NCBI GenBank assembly: GCA_032622095.1
Contig: CP136066.1
Location: 58,374,609 to 58,438,608 of the forward strand
DNA length: 64,000 nucleotides
Source: Siphonodentalium dalli
Taxonomy: Eukaryota; Mollusca; Scaphopoda; Gadilida; Siphonodentaliidae
Direction of reading: 5' to 3'
Shown: piece by piece, positions 1 through 12,192 of the stretch
Position numbering within the stretch: the first letter of the stretch is position 1
Layout: the number at the start of each line of letters is the position of its first letter
Notes under the pieces: generated by a model
Databases searched by the model: none
Told to the model about the DNA's origin: nothing
The model's input: the letters and a program-made list of their open reading frames with translations, nothing else
Translations under genes and position numbers: made by a program

Positions 1-308
1 CCACGTTTATTCCATAGAAGACGTGATATTTCTTCTGAACATCACACGAGTTGTCAATTGAAAGTGGTAATTTAATGTGACCAATATATTTTATCAGAAT
101 GGTTACCAAATTTTAAAAGAATACGAAATCAATTGACCTCGCGATGTGACTATGCAAACATAAGTACACGTGGTCGACGATTGAAAGATATTCTATCATG
201 TACCCGGTAATTTGTAAATTGGAAATTACATATACATCGCGAGACGTCCATTGTAAGGCATGATATTTAACTAACAAGACTTTTGCAATATGTGACCACT
301 TACACTTT
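1..308. other. no gene seen
   Basis: AT-rich sequence with no splice-bounded open frame, recognisable repeat end or RNA gene. The minus-strand open frame at 113-322 has no domain or splice context and looks like chance. Confidence 0.5.
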
Positions 309-737
309 TTAAAGGTACTCAATCCGATTCGATGGTCCCCATAAAATCAGATTCCAACAACAACAACAACATTTTTAGAAATGCCGCTTCAGTTATCAGA
401 ATCGATTAATTGCCCCAAATAATTATACCCATTGTCAACTATAGCATAAAATTGCCCGAAACGTGCTTATTTGTCAACATGTTGTTCGACGCAATTTGGC
501 CTTGGATTTTAGAGTTATCCATATTCATCCGTAAATTTGTCCGAGACCGTCGGTTCGTCGACTGTTTACTGGGCCACTGATAATTCTCGATGGTGAAAAT
601 AATTGATTTCAAAATTCGATATCTATTAACTCTGAGCTTTGATAGGTGGGTTCCTCGACTCGAATCAAATATGTTTTAAACCCCGAATCCAAATAAATAG
701 TAATTGAGGGGCGCTTAATCGGATTATGCATCTTTGA
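309..737. mobile_element. TTAA MITE, family 4 (diverged copy)
   Basis: It starts TTAA-AGGTACTCAATCCGA and ends with a decayed inverse (aatcggattatgcatctttgaa). Sub-terminal motifs shared with the other copies are a run ending tcgactcgaatcaaatat and a block of caacaacaac. The family recurs at 19260, 26673, 40802, 46648, 57060 and 58562. It has inverted AGGTACTCAAT ends and TTAA at each border, as expected for piggyBac-type insertion. This copy has lost the TTAA on its right (TTGAA). It is non-coding. Confidence 0.7.
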
Positions 738-1191
738 AAGCCCACAATTATTATTGTAATACTATGATAAAATCAAAGTGAACATGTCGGCATGTTGTTA
801 TTGATTTTAGGCGGGTTCGATTATCACTCCGTATAGCTGAAGATTGCCAATTATACTTCGGAACACTTCGTGTACGTCACATCTGTTTTAAATTTAAACA
901 AACCAAGGTTATCCTAATTATAGTCCATGTACTATAACATGCAGTTAGATTATAATACACCATTATGACTGTAAGATGTCACTCTTTCGGATATATATAG
1001 CATCATGTATTGATGTGTTGCGTAAAATCGATTAAAATTGACGAAAAATACCGCCACTGGATCTAGCTGGGCGTAAAACCCACAATAGAACGTTATATGG
1101 CCGGGGATTGGACTAAACCAATATTATCCCAACCGAGTTCACTAGCTGGTGGTTTAGTACAATGAAACTTGGACTATATCATTGTTTGACA
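738..1191. other. no gene seen
   Basis: AT-rich intergenic sequence. I see no exon with both splice sites and no member of the window's repeat families until the tandem array begins. Confidence 0.4.
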
Positions 1192-3595
1192 ACCGACAGA
1201 CGGTCGTTCATAAGGCATAACTAAGTGATTTATTGACACAAAAGCAAATTTTATTTCAATATAGCATAATGAATATAAAACCATTTACAGTATCCAATTT
1301 ATGATCGTAAGTTCGTCTTATGCCGCCGAACACCCTGACATCGACCCAAGTCTGCAAATAGTGTGCATGGCTGTCATTTGCAGAATGAGGTCCCAGGATG
1401 GTGAATTTAGTGATGTTATCCCGCACAGCGGACTAGCATCATCAAATTCACCATCTTGGTACACATTCTGTTTAGGCCTCATCTTCTGTGAAGTATCTAT
1501 AGTCTCAATTTACTCAATTTAAAATTGCTTTAAGTGATTTTTTCCCTTCTGGGAAATTTGTATATCCCCTATTACCCCTAATCTGCAGAAGATACAATTC
1601 ATACTCGAGGTGACTAACGGGTGAACATCATAAATTTCAACTGGAAAACTTCAATCTGATCCTAGGTCTCCCATAACATTTGATACCTAAGCAAAATGAG
1701 GTTCACAGAGGGTGAATAATACGGTGACGCTAGCTTGCCGTGTGGGATAACGTCACTAAATTCACCCTCTAGGGACCTCATTCTGCAAATGACAGACACA
1801 CTATTTGTAGGTTTGCATCGATCGCGTCGGCATTTAGACTATGACGTGGTGTTCCTTATTCATCCGAATACTCTGGACATTTCCGACTGGAGTCACATCA
1901 TCCATGTAAACCAGCTGCATGGTAACTAGGTTGGAGTAATACTTGTTTGTCCAAGCCCCGTCCCTACACCATTATATAGCGGAACATATCAGTGTTTGGC
2001 ACCCGGCAGACGGTCGTTCATAAGGCACAAATAAGTTATTTGCTGACACGAAAGCAAATTTTATTTCAATATAGCAAAATGCATATAAAACGGACCAACC
2101 ACTGACAGTATTCAATTTATGATCAGAAGTTCATGTTACCGCCGAACACATTGTCCATCACGTCAGCGTTCAGATTACTAGTATGAAATGGTGTTCCTTA
2201 TTCCTCCGAATACTCTGGACATCTCCGACTGGAGTCTCACCATCAATGTAAACCATGCAGCTGGTTTGATGGGGGCATACCTGACAGTGTAGCCTGTGTT
2301 ATTGAATGTGACATTACTGGTTTGATGGGGGCATACCTGACAGTGTAGCCTGTGTTGAATATGGCATTACTAGGTTTGGGATACTACTGGTTTAGTCCAA
2401 GCCCCGTCCCTATACACCATTATATAGCGGAATATATCAATGTTTGGCACCCGGCAGACGGCCATTCATAAGGCATAAATAAGTGATTTACTGATACGAA
2501 AGCAAATTTTATTTCAATATAGCAAAATGCATATAAACTGGACCAACCACTGACAGTATTCAATTTATGATCAGACGTTCATGTTATACCGCCGAACACA
2601 TTGTCCATCGCGTCCGCGTTCATATTACTAGTATGAAATGGTGTTCCTTATTCCTCCGAATACTCTGGACATCTCCGACTGGAGTCTCACCATCAATGTA
2701 AACCATGCAGCTGGTTTGATGGGGGCATACCTGACAGTGTAGCCTGTGTTATTGAATGTGACATTATTGGTTTGATGGGGGCATACCTGACAGTGTAGCC
2801 TGTGTTGAATATGGCATTACTAGGTTTGGGATACTACTGGTTTAGTCCAAGCCCCGTCCCTATACACCATTATATAGCGGAATATATCAATGTTTGGCAC
2901 CCGGCAGACGGCCATTCATAAGGCATAAATAAGTGATTTACTGATACGAAAGCAAATTTTATTTCAATATAGCAAAATGCATATAAACTGGACCAACCAC
3001 TGACAGTATTCAATTTATGATCAGACGTTCATGTTATACCGCCGAACACATTGTCCATCGCGTCCGCGTTCATATTACTAGTATGAAATGGTGTTCCTTA
3101 TTCCTCCGAATACTCTGGACATCTCCGACTGGAGTCTCACCATCAATGTAAACCATGCAGCTGGTTTGATGGGGGCATACCTGACAGTGTAGCCTGTGTT
3201 ATTGAATGTGACATTATTGGTTTGATGGGGGCATACCTGACAGTGTAGCCTGTGTTGAATATGGCATTACTAGGTTTGGGATAATACTGGTTTAGTCCAA
3301 GCCCCGTCCCTACACCATTATATAGCGGAATATATCAGTGTTGGGCACCCGGCAGACGGTCGTTCATAAGGCATAAATAAGTGATTTACTGATACGAAAG
3401 CAAATTTTATTTCAATATAGCAAAATGCATATAAACTGGACCAACCACTGACAGTATTCAATTTATGATCAGAAGTTCATGTTATACCGCCGAACACATT
3501 GTCCATCGCGTCCGCGTTCATATTACTAGTATGAAATGGTGTTCCTTATTCCTCCGAATACTCTGGACATCTCCGACTGGAGTCTCGTCATCCAT
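1192..3595. repeat. tandem array, ~450-bp unit
   Basis: A landmark (tgtttgacaaccgacagacgg, or tgtttggcacccggcagacgg in later units) recurs near 1192, 1993, 2441, 2891 and 3339, giving unit lengths of 448, 450 and 448 bp once the insertion in the first unit is set aside. The units starting at 2441 and 2891 are almost identical, so the last duplication is recent. The first unit is the most diverged. From 1993 on, each complete unit contains an internal two-copy sub-repeat of about 57 bp built on tttgatgggggcatacctga. The last unit breaks off near 3595. No convincing coding potential; short open frames are fragmentary and shift between units. Confidence 0.92.
1347..1815. mobile_element. hAT-type MITE (family 3) inside the tandem array
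   Basis: Ends are CAAGTCTGCAAATAGTGTG on the left and its near-inverse CACACTATTTGTAGGTTTG on the right. The flanks catcgacc (1339-1346) and catcgatc (1816-1823) form an 8-bp target duplication with one mismatch, the hAT signature. The element splits the first array unit, so the host sequence on each side matches adjacent parts of the uninterrupted units. Inside are two smaller inverted repeats around gaatttagtgatg / catcactaaattc. Other copies: 37255, 40570, 48413, 49799, 51270, 58090, 62453. Confidence 0.85.
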
Positions 3596-3727
3596 GTGGC
3601 CATCTCGCGCTGAAATCTCTGAAACTGGTCGTTGTACGCTTGCCAATCGACTCGTTCTTCAGTTTTTGACGGAACATTGTTTCTACCTGCAAAGACAATA
3701 CGATGAAATTCGGAGCAACATTAAAGA

Positions 3728-4229
3728 CCCTGTGCCAGCGCATTATCTTATATATGCGAGTCGACCATAGGTCGCCTCGCATATATAAGAGAATGGCATT
3801 GGCCTAACAATTTTTCATCATTTCTTTTTCATTTTTTCTTACATTCTTTAACATTTTTTTATCATTTGTTTTTATCATTTTTTCTTACATTCTATATAAA
3901 AAATTTATCATTTTTTCTTATATTCTTTAACAATTTTATAATTTTTTCTTACATTCTTTTAAAAAAAATTGTCATTTTTTATAATTTTTTCTAACATTCT
4001 TTATAAATTTGTATCATTTTTTCTTACATTCTTTAACAATTTTTATCATTATTTTTTCCATTCTTTAACATTTTTTTCTTCATTTTTTCTGATTGTTTAC
4101 ATTTTTTCTTACATCTAAAAAAAATAATAAAAAATAATATCAAATTTGTTAGGCCAATGTGTTCTCTTATATATATGCAAGGCGACCTATGGTCGACTCG
4201 CATATATATGAGAATGCATTGGCACGGGG
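3728..4229. mobile_element. R1 two-hairpin element
   Basis: The left arm (3728-3812) is a near-perfect hairpin: CATTCTCTTATATATGCGAG-type sequence, a loop around GTCGACCATAGGTCGCC, then its inverse. The right arm (about 4150-4229) is the reverse complement of the left arm, so the element is an inverted repeat of two hairpins. Outer ends read CCCTGTGCC and GGCACGGGG. The ~330-bp middle is a T-rich minisatellite of about 20 bp (ttttttcttacattctttaa). It has no coding potential. At least eleven more copies lie downstream, most of them within larger terminal-repeat shells. Confidence 0.88.
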
Positions 4230-4424
4230 TTTTCACGTAAAACATGTTTTCATGTAAAACAACAATCATCAACAAGTATACATGAAAAAATAGCTTGATT
4301 TATTAATAACTCTTAAATAATAAGATTTCGCATGGCAACCAAAGTGTTATGTAAACATTAATGTTACTGTGTAATTACATATCAAAGTCCAATTAGTCCA
4401 ATAATATGCCATAGTTTAATTAAA

Positions 4425-4730
4425 ACTTGACTAAAACATTGGAAAAGGTCAAAGCATTGAAAAATATTATAAAAGTCATATTCAAACTAACGAAAATTTC
4501 TGAAGTTACTACAGTGTACACGATTAACGATATTTGTTGACAAATCACTGTAACAGTTGTGTTTACATAACACTTAATGATTTCAACACCCGAAACTTTG
4601 TTATTGGACAACTATCAATATAATTTATATAAGACCAAAGTGTATCTGTTTCTCCATGTTCTTCTCAGATGTTTTTTCTTTTCTTTTTACAAACAATTAT
4701 ATTTTTGCCCATTTATACTCACTGCCAGTG
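4425..4730. repeat. dispersed repeat, family 9
   Basis: About 300 bp matching 54160-54440 in the same orientation. Shared blocks include aaaggtcaaagcattgaaaa, gttgacaaatcactgtaaca and ctccatgttcttct. The ends are not defined, so its class is unknown. The minus open frame here (4420-4611) does not persist in the second copy. Confidence 0.7.
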
Positions 4731-4798
4731 CCAGGATGCAAACCATAATAAATTAAAACAAATTCCCTAAACTATTCAATCAGATAGCAACCACACAT

Positions 4799-7724
4799 TA
4801 GCGAGTTTGCGATTTCAAACGGGTACGGGTACCGGTACGGGTACTGGTAGCTACCCGTACCGGTACACGTTTTGAAATCGCAAACTGTTTTACGGGTAGA
4901 ATTAAGCATATCGACGGGTAGTGTATGGTGAGCCAATTGCAGCACAATATATATGATGTAGAGAAATTGTTATCCGCATTCGCTTTCTTGGCCGACGTTA
5001 TACTTGTTGTTATGGTTATATGATGGACATCTGCGTGGATAATGGATTGCATTAACCAGGGACGAGGCGAAAGTGGAAGGGGTTGGCGTCTTTCTTTGAC
5101 TCATTTTGGTAACATTTTCAATAATTAGCTTTCATAAGTAATTTCCCAGACCGTTCGAGTGTCGTCTAGAACAGATGGAATTTTCTGACTGAGAAAATAT
5201 GTTATGATAGCACAAATATACAATTACGCTAATTTAATAATCCAACCATTATTCGGTGTACAATGTGTTGGTTTAGACCCAGGGTCCAAGAATGTCATAC
5301 ATGCATGCACTTTTAGTCAGATATAAGACCGAAATTGCCCCTTATATTAGTTGGCGAATATTTAGTCATATAACTGGTAATGGGTTGGAATCTTTCGAAG
5401 GGTCGGGCAAGGGAATATTCATCCCAAGAACTTGGATATTTGTCTGGGTCTAAACCCGGATGTAGGTAGAACAAGAGCTACACTGGGCGTGCAAAATACC
5501 CCCTCTCTTGGGTCGGCGGAAACTGGTAAAAAAGGGGCATAACTCTGGTAAAAATTGGCGGACGGAACTCAAATTTGAACTTGACCTGTGTTTTGGTGGG
5601 AGAAAGTAATATACCAAATTATCATTGAATCCGATAAGCTCTAGTAAAGTTATCATCCGGAAAACAAATTTCAGGGATTTTCTAAGTCAAATTACGTCAA
5701 ATAAGGGGCATAACTCCGGTGAAAATTGGTGGACGGAACCCAAATTCGAACTTGAGCTGTCTTTTCTCCAATAAACCCACATACCAAATTTGATTGAAAT
5801 CGGTTCACTCTAACTAACTCTGCCAGAACCCAAGTTCGAACTTGACCTGTGTTTTGGTGGGAGAAAGTAATATGCCAAATTTGGATTCATTCCGATAAAC
5901 TATATTAAAGTTATCATCCGGACAACAAATTTCAAGGATTTTCTAAGTCAAAAAACGTCAAATAAGGGGCATAATTCCGGTGAAAATTGGCGGTCGGAAC
6001 CCAAATTCGAACTTGAACTTACTTTTCGGCTCATAAACCCACATACCAAATTTTATTGAATTTGGTTCACTCTAACTAAAGTTATCATCCGGAAACCAGG
6101 TTAACGGACGGACGCCCGGACGGACAGACCAATACTATAATGCGGCCGTTTTTTTCAAACGGGCGTATAAAAATCAAACTTGTTAAATATAAAGGGTGTT
6201 TAATGGTACACTATTCATTATATGGTTCGAATAAAGAGCGTTTGCTTCACGTCTATGCGAAACAAAGAAAACAGCTAAAAGTCGATCTGATGACGGTAAG
6301 ATTGTGCCGACTATGAGGTGTGTATATCAGTATTTGGTGTCACTATCGGCCACTACAATATACAACAGTCTTGGGGTTCAAATGTGCCATGTCCGTTCAA
6401 ACGTCAAATATCTATATTAAAATGAGAAATCAGTCACCACCACATAAGGTACAATAACTGAACGGTTGTATTCAATCGTGTAACACATTCACGGTGTACT
6501 TATGCACAAAGGGTCGATAGGGGACGTGGCGAGAGGGTGGGGTGTATCACCCCAACTTTTGTCAACAGTTGGATATTGCATATACCTAACACACCAAAAC
6601 ATGCGTTGAAATTATTCTGTCATTCAGTTTGATTTTCCAAAAATGTATTAGTGCGGTTTTTTTTTTTAGTTTTAGACCAACATTTGCAAATATTCCTACT
6701 TTTGGTAGAAAAACATTCGGGCTATATGGTCAACAGCAGGTTGGAAATATCCAACAAATGTAAAGCTTGAGGAAAGTCAATAATTTATCAATTTTCATGT
6801 TCAGATTTCAAAACGTTCTCACACCAGACCGAACCATGATCGACCCGGTATGCCCTGGTCTAACCACATGCAGTGGCTCGTCAATACTGATCATTGATTT
6901 GTGAAAAACAAACCAGGGCGTGAATTTGCCTGGTGTTAGACCACTAGATGTTATGATTTTGCAATTTCCAGGTTCATATCTACAAAACTGTTCTCGTACT
7001 GCATGGTCGGCAAGGTGGAACCCCCCATCACAAGACTTCTGCAACAAGACTACTGATCCATTTAGAACAGTCCACAATAATATTCAGGACAGTGAAGGAT
7101 CAGTTGCATGGGGGGAATCAGAGCCCAACGGCGTGCACAATTTGAATTACGCACAAACCTCTGTTTGGTGTGGTTTAAGGGGGTGTACAGTTGGGAATTT
7201 GAAGGTGGACACACCTTCTCAACGCGGAGACCCCCTATAATTATGTCCCTGTGTCGAGACTGCGTATAGCACCGCCAACTCACTCTCTTAATCATAACAT
7301 GTCGAGAATCCCGGGGTTAGCCCCCCCAAATCACATTCCCAAAAAATAACATGTCATTACTTGAGTGAAGACAGTTGTCAGTAAACAAATCGGCGTTCCA
7401 TAGTTATCTTAGTGTTAGAAGCCGCCTCGATACTTTGAACATAAAACATGGCTTACATGACAAATGTATCAATGAGATTTGGCAATTAAATCGTGCAATA
7501 AATAGATTAATGCATAGCTGACTGTTATTTCGTAGAACTAATGTACTTTTGAGTGAGAAAACTTTAGCGAAAGACTACCAGTCAACGGGATACATCTACC
7601 CGTTCCAAATCCCTATCGCTTTATGTGCTGCATTCAAAGTACGCAAATGACCGTGACGATTTTCACCGATCTACCTGGATCTACCGGTACCCGTACCCGT
7701 CCGACGGGTATCGCAAACTCGCTA
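4799..7724. mobile_element. 2.9-kb TIR element with (CGGGTA)-rich ends
   Basis: The left end reads TAGCGAGTTTGCGAT followed by ACGGGTACGGGTACCGG. The right end, in reverse complement, reads TAGCGAGTTTGCGATACCCG then ACGGGTACGGGTACCGG. A TA at each outer edge would fit a TA target. The left sub-terminal region folds back on itself around ggtagctacc. The interior carries the gggcataactc tandem repeat (5480-6170) and no intact transposase, so this is a non-autonomous or heavily decayed element. Confidence 0.65.
5480..6170. repeat. degenerate tandem repeat (gggcataactc unit)
   Basis: Three degenerate units start near 5532, 5703 and 5965. Each begins aaggggcataactc, continues with ggtgaaaattgg and acggaacccaaattcgaact, and contains aaagttatcatccgga. 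The block ends in a GGACGGACG-rich tail with a short hairpin at 6142-6168 (cggccgttt / aaacgggcg). This style of repeat, with a GACGGACGGAC tail, is common in marine invertebrate genomes (recalled, not checked). The minus frame at 5450-5656 is a by-product. Confidence 0.75.
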
Positions 7725-7861
7725 ATATCCACATTTTGTTGAAAAATAACTATAGCGAATGTCAAATAAAAAAGGAAAATAAAAAGATAAAACAAAAGAA
7801 AGGACAATTTAAAAATATTTAGCTTTTCTCGTTAGCAAAATTCAATTACATGTATATTGGC

Positions 7862-8452
7862 TTAAAGGGATACTGTACCCAAAATGTTGTTGTTGGTTTC
7901 TATAGTCTCCGAGTCGGAGAATAAGGTAACAATTTTTCCATTATTTGAAAATCTGTTGAGTCCGAAGTAGTGTTATGGATGGCAAATTTACCGGAATGCA
8001 AAAATGCAAATTGTCGTTGTCGAGTAATTTTTGTACAGTTTTTAACCAAATAAAAGTTATATTATATGCATACTAGTCCCATATTCTCATTTGAGTTATT
8101 GTATCGTCACTAGTCAGTTAGTGGCTTAAGTTTTCTCCCCGTATCATCATTATATTTAAACGATCGTGTGCGCGATCGGTTTAACAATCCGTATCCCTCA
8201 ATTACTTTATTTGATTACGTCGTGTACACGGAAATTCGTAATTTAGTTGACGCCATGTTATGGCTCCAGTCATAAATTCAATTTATATCAAATTATTAAC
8301 TTTTAAATTATTAAATTTTAAGATAGCCTATTAACCTGAGCGTTTACACACTACATCTTCGACTCAAATTACTTATGTTTCTATATATTATCGATATTAC
8401 ATCGTTGTTATCACCGGAAATTTAATGAAAATGGCGTACAGTACCCCTTTAA
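7862..8452. mobile_element. TTAA element, family 5
   Basis: About 590 bp bounded by TTAA-AGGGATACTGTACCCAAA and, inverted, TTAA-AGGGGTACTGTACGCCAT. It shows full-length similarity to 21393-21994 and, in reverse, to the diverged 59635-60198. The first ~10-14 bases are shared between ends (AGGGGTACTGTAC). No open frame, so it is non-autonomous. Confidence 0.85.
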
Positions 8453-8769
8453 GAAGGTTGATACTAATTTGGGTCCACCACAGCGTTAATGATGCATTCA
8501 GAGTCCCAGACCACAATAACAACAACATAAAACATTAAATTTTAACATAGCTTTGTTCTGTTGAAAAAAATTTGAAAACTTATTATGACATATAAACTAG
8601 ACATAAATACAAAATAATATAGTTTTTGTTATTGAACAATTAACTTAAATTGAATAGATACATTTGGCCTCTAAAACAATCAACACTATTTGAAATAAAT
8701 ACATAGAAAATTCTTTATAAATCAAAATAGCGTCCTTCTAGTGGCATTTCTTGTTCCAAACATATTATT

Positions 8770-8828
8770 TTATACACTAGAATTTAAATAAAAAGTAAAA
8801 TTAGTTCCGTAAAAATTATCCTGGAAAC
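8770..8828 (-). CDS. possible last exon of the cysteine-rich secreted gene
   Basis: On the minus strand a TTCAG acceptor is followed by GT TTC CAG GAT, reading FQDNFYGTNFTFYLNSSV and a stop. The acceptor phase (two bases completing a codon) fits the phase-1 donor of the exon at 9600-9668. If spliced on, the protein would be about 90 residues: signal peptide, two cysteine modules and a short tail with two N-glycosylation-type sequons (NFT, NSS). There is no homology support and the exon is short, so chance is a serious alternative. Confidence 0.25.
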
Positions 8829-8848
8829 CTGAATACATCTTTAATGAA

Positions 8849-9609
8849 GGGTTAATATTAATTAATTTAATACCTTTACATCCGTTAATATTAATTAATC
8901 TAATACCGGTACATCCGTTAATGTTAATATTAATTAATTTAATACCGGTAAATCCGTTAATATTAATTAATTTAATACCGATACATCCGGTAATATTGAT
9001 TAATTAAATACCTGTACATCCGATAATATTAATTAATTTAATACCGGTACATCCGTTAGTATTAAATAATTTAATACCTGTACATCCGTTAATAGTAATT
9101 AATTTAATACCTGTACATCCGTTAGTATTAATTAATTTTATACATGTACATCCGTTAATATTAATTAATTTAATACCTTATATCGTTAATATTAATTAGT
9201 TTAATACCTATACATTAGTTAAAAGTAATTAATTTAAGACATGTACATCCGTTAATATTAATTTAATACCTGTACATCCGTTAATATTAATTTATTTGAT
9301 ATATGTACATCCGTTAATATTAATTAATTTAATACCTGTACATCCGTTAATAGTAATTAATTTAATATATGTACATTCGTTAATATTAATTAATTTAATA
9401 TATGTACATTCGTTAATATTAATTAATTTAATACATGTACATCCGTTATTATTAATTAATTTAATACCTCTACATCCGTTAGTATTAATTAATTTAATAC
9501 CTATACATGCGCTAATATTAATTAATTTAATACCTGTACATCCGTTAATATTAACTAATTTAATACCCGTAGATCAGTTAATATTAATTAATTTAATACC
9601 TGTACATCC
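8849..9609. repeat. 33-bp minisatellite, ~23 copies
   Basis: The plus-strand unit is ccgttaatattaattaattt + aatacctgtacat, repeated head to tail with scattered changes. Read on the minus strand each unit contains GGATGTACAG|GTATTA, identical to the last 10 bases and 5' splice site of the neighbouring cysteine-rich exon (ends at 9600). The array therefore looks like repeated copying of that exon-intron junction. Because 33 is divisible by three it leaves an open frame on the plus strand (9296-9718, an 11-residue HPLILINLIPV repeat) that should not be taken as a gene. Confidence 0.93.
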
Positions 9610-9668
9610 ACCGCAGTTTTCACGACACACGCCGTTGACGCACGCTATGGAGCACGTATTACATGTAC
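9600..9668 (-). CDS. cysteine-module exon B of secreted protein
   Basis: 69-bp minus-strand exon between a CTGTTACAG acceptor and a CAG|GTATTA donor. Both boundaries are phase 1, so it can be skipped or duplicated without a frameshift. It encodes TCNTCSIACVNGVCRENCGG then CT. Its six cysteines are spaced 2-3-4-3-2, exactly as in the exon at 12193-12276, although the residues between them differ (shared: the NG between C3 and C4). The module resembles compact disulfide-rich extracellular repeats but I do not recognise the family. With the signal-peptide exon at 17241-17301 it suggests a small secreted protein. The donor is weak (GTATTA) and is copied many times in the adjacent minisatellite. 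Confidence 0.6.
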
Positions 9669-10169
9669 CTGTAACAGAATCAACAGATGGAAATACATAT
9701 TTGATTGGAAGGTTTTAATGGAGACATTATATCTAATGTGTAACTTAAATAAACTCATATATATATATATACTAACTGGCAAGTTGTTGATGTTATAAAT
9801 TTCAACTGTTTGAAATTTCATGTCTGACACAATATTATACTAGTAGTTGGAAATTTTGCACAACATATAGGTTGAAATTGTTCTCAGTGTTTGATTTTCC
9901 AAGCAGTAATTAATGGGGAATATCTTGTTTTTAGACCAACAGTAGCACAATTTTCTACTTTTAGTCAAAATTGTTTTGTCTGATAAATGGCTATCAGTTG
10001 TTCCAACCTTTGATTGGGGAGGGTGTCAACGTTGGAAATTTGCAACAGTTAGAGAGTTTGAGGAATCAGATTAAGTTTCAACCCAATGGGGTGCAAATGG
10101 TATTTCGCGAACATGAGCATTTAGCCTGGTTCAAGGAGGAGGCGCACATTTCTATCACTCCATCATATC
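9669..10169. other. intron/intergenic sequence, nothing recognised
   Basis: AT-rich sequence with a short (TA)n run near 9757-9770. In the gene model this is the start of the intron between cysteine modules A and B. The plus-strand frame 9971-10231 has no splice or homology support. Confidence 0.4.
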
Positions 10170-10700
10170 TCAGTCACCATGTCATCCAATCAGGCAGGAT
10201 GGGATTGAACAGTAGCATGACGGTGGCATAGGTGGGATGAAAGAGTGGGTGGGAGGAGATGGTGGAATGGTGGGGTGGGACGGTTCGATGGAATGGTGAC
10301 AGTGATTTGATGGAATTGGGGCATGTGTTGGGTGGAATTGTGACAGAGGTGGATTGGAATGGTGGTAAATGTGTAGTGGAATGGCGGCAAATGTGGGATG
10401 CAATGGTGGCATGGGTTGGTGAGAAAGTGGCAGATTGGGTTGGAACGGTGGAATGGGTGGGATGGAATGGTGGAAGGGTGGGATTAGATGGTGGCATGAT
10501 TGGTGTGGAATTGTGTAAGGGGTGGGGTGAGATGGTTGTATATGTGGGATTGAATGGAAGAACCGGTGGGATGAGATGGTTGCAAGGGTGGGATATAATG
10601 GTAGGGTGATATTGTGGCATATTTAGGATGGCATGATTGCATGGGTGTGATGAGATTGTGGCAGTGATGGGATGGAAAGGTGGCGTGAATGGTGGCAGAG
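10170..10700. repeat. G-rich degenerate simple repeat
   Basis: Purine/G-rich strand composed of shuffled short words such as ggtgggatggaatggtgg, atggtggcatg and gggatgag. It produces long overlapping open frames on both strands, including a His/Pro/Thr-rich minus frame at 10174-10719, all explained by low complexity. Confidence 0.85.
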
Positions 10701-12192
10701 GTAACGTTATTTCGGACAATTTCCGCTTATTTTCGGACTTTTCCTATTTTCGAGCCATTTTTTTTACTTTTCGACCCAAATTGTTTTCGGCCAAAAAATT
10801 TCGTACTACTTCACTGAGGACGTTCTTGTGGCTGTTTGCCACAATTTCCGATTGTTTTCTGACCACTTTTTGAAACTCGACCCAATTATTTTTCACCCCG
10901 CAATATTTCGCCCAGGTGGCCACACACGCATTTAAGGGGGAGACGCACGTTTTGCATAAATCCGGCCAAATATGGCAAGGATCTATCTGGCGAAAAATCT
11001 TGAATTTCGCATATCATCATCTTCATTGTATGTAGAATCTGAGCAATTATTTTTAAGAGACGACAAAAACAATGGATTTAAATACATTTGAGAGGTTGAA
11101 TATATTATTTTCTTTTCCTTTTTTGTTTTGTTGTCCCTTTCGGTACTAAGAAGTGCCAGAATAATTCATAACTGCACACAACACTCCAATCACCAAAATA
11201 ACTTATTGTCTTTGTTCTATGAGAGGAGGCTTCATTTGTAAAGTCATTTGAGGTTCATTTGAGGTGTATCATAATGTTGAGTTAGATTTTTTATTAAATA
11301 ATATAGCATCATACCCAATTACTATGCCCTTCACTATTAATTAGAACCACTACATATGGAAATTATGACTAAGACGGAATGGCCATAATATTATTTATTG
11401 AGACAGATAGGGCCTATATTAAAATGAAAAATAAAGCAGTCACAAATATTCCAGCCCAATGAAAACATGTTGATATGCAGTGGGTCCACTCAAGCAGGAA
11501 GAAATCAACTGGAATTAGGCCACAGTGTTAAGGGATATGATGGTCAGGTAATGAACCCATGACCCAGAACTCATCTCCGCCCAATTTTTCATTTATCAAC
11601 AGGCATGGCATGAACATTCCCAAATATAGAAAATTATTTATGGGTAGTTGCCTTTCTAAATGAAAATAATCATTAAATTTCACGAATCAAGAATAATTAA
11701 GTATCTCCTCTTGTGATCTTCAGATCATGTATAATTATATGAACTAAACTTTTGAACAAAATCTATTTTACAGAAAGGTATCTGAAAACAGAAATTTTAA
11801 ATATCTTTCATGCCATAAAAGTGAATTAAATGAGGTTATAATATCTAATGGTTCGATGGTTCTTAAATATAGTGCCACAATAATCAATTGTACCAAATTT
11901 CCCAAAGAAATTCCTAACAGATTTTGAGAAAATCAATTTTGAAATACAAGGACATTTTGGCAAACGTGAGTCTGATTTGCCAAAATTCCCAAGTTGCCGA
12001 ATAGGAATAAGTAACGAAATTCTCGTTGCTATATAGTATATACTATATAGAGTTTTCGTCAGTGGTTTTGGCAATATATTATCAGTCAACTAAAGGCAAT
12101 GAAGTGTCATTAATATCTTTCACAATTTAATGATCTAAAGTTTCGTTTGCACTTCGATTTTCGAACAGCTCGGTATCAGCTTATTAACTTAC
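10701..12192. other. intron sequence, no recognised feature
   Basis: A pyrimidine-rich stretch (10710-10910) is followed by AT-rich DNA. No inverted-repeat element ends from the window's families and no exon with both splice sites were found. In the cysteine-rich gene model this is intronic. Confidence 0.35.

Noticed and set aside
6920-7240. Plus frame with PGSYLQNCSRTAW, faintly like a CVNH-type domain
   Set aside because: Only one short motif, the rest of the domain is not recognisable, and it lies inside a transposon-like element with an overlapping minus frame.
8849-9609. Regular 33-bp repeats as a CRISPR array
   Set aside because: Repeats are head to tail without spacers, the DNA is eukaryotic and there are no cas genes.
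9296-9718. Plus-strand frame of an 11-residue HPLILINLIPV repeat
   Set aside because: It is the translation of the 33-bp minisatellite; the opposite strand explains the unit as a copied splice junction.
10174-10719. Long His/Pro/Thr-rich minus-strand open frame and its overlapping frames
   Set aside because: Produced by a G-rich degenerate simple repeat; all frames on both strands are open and low-complexity.
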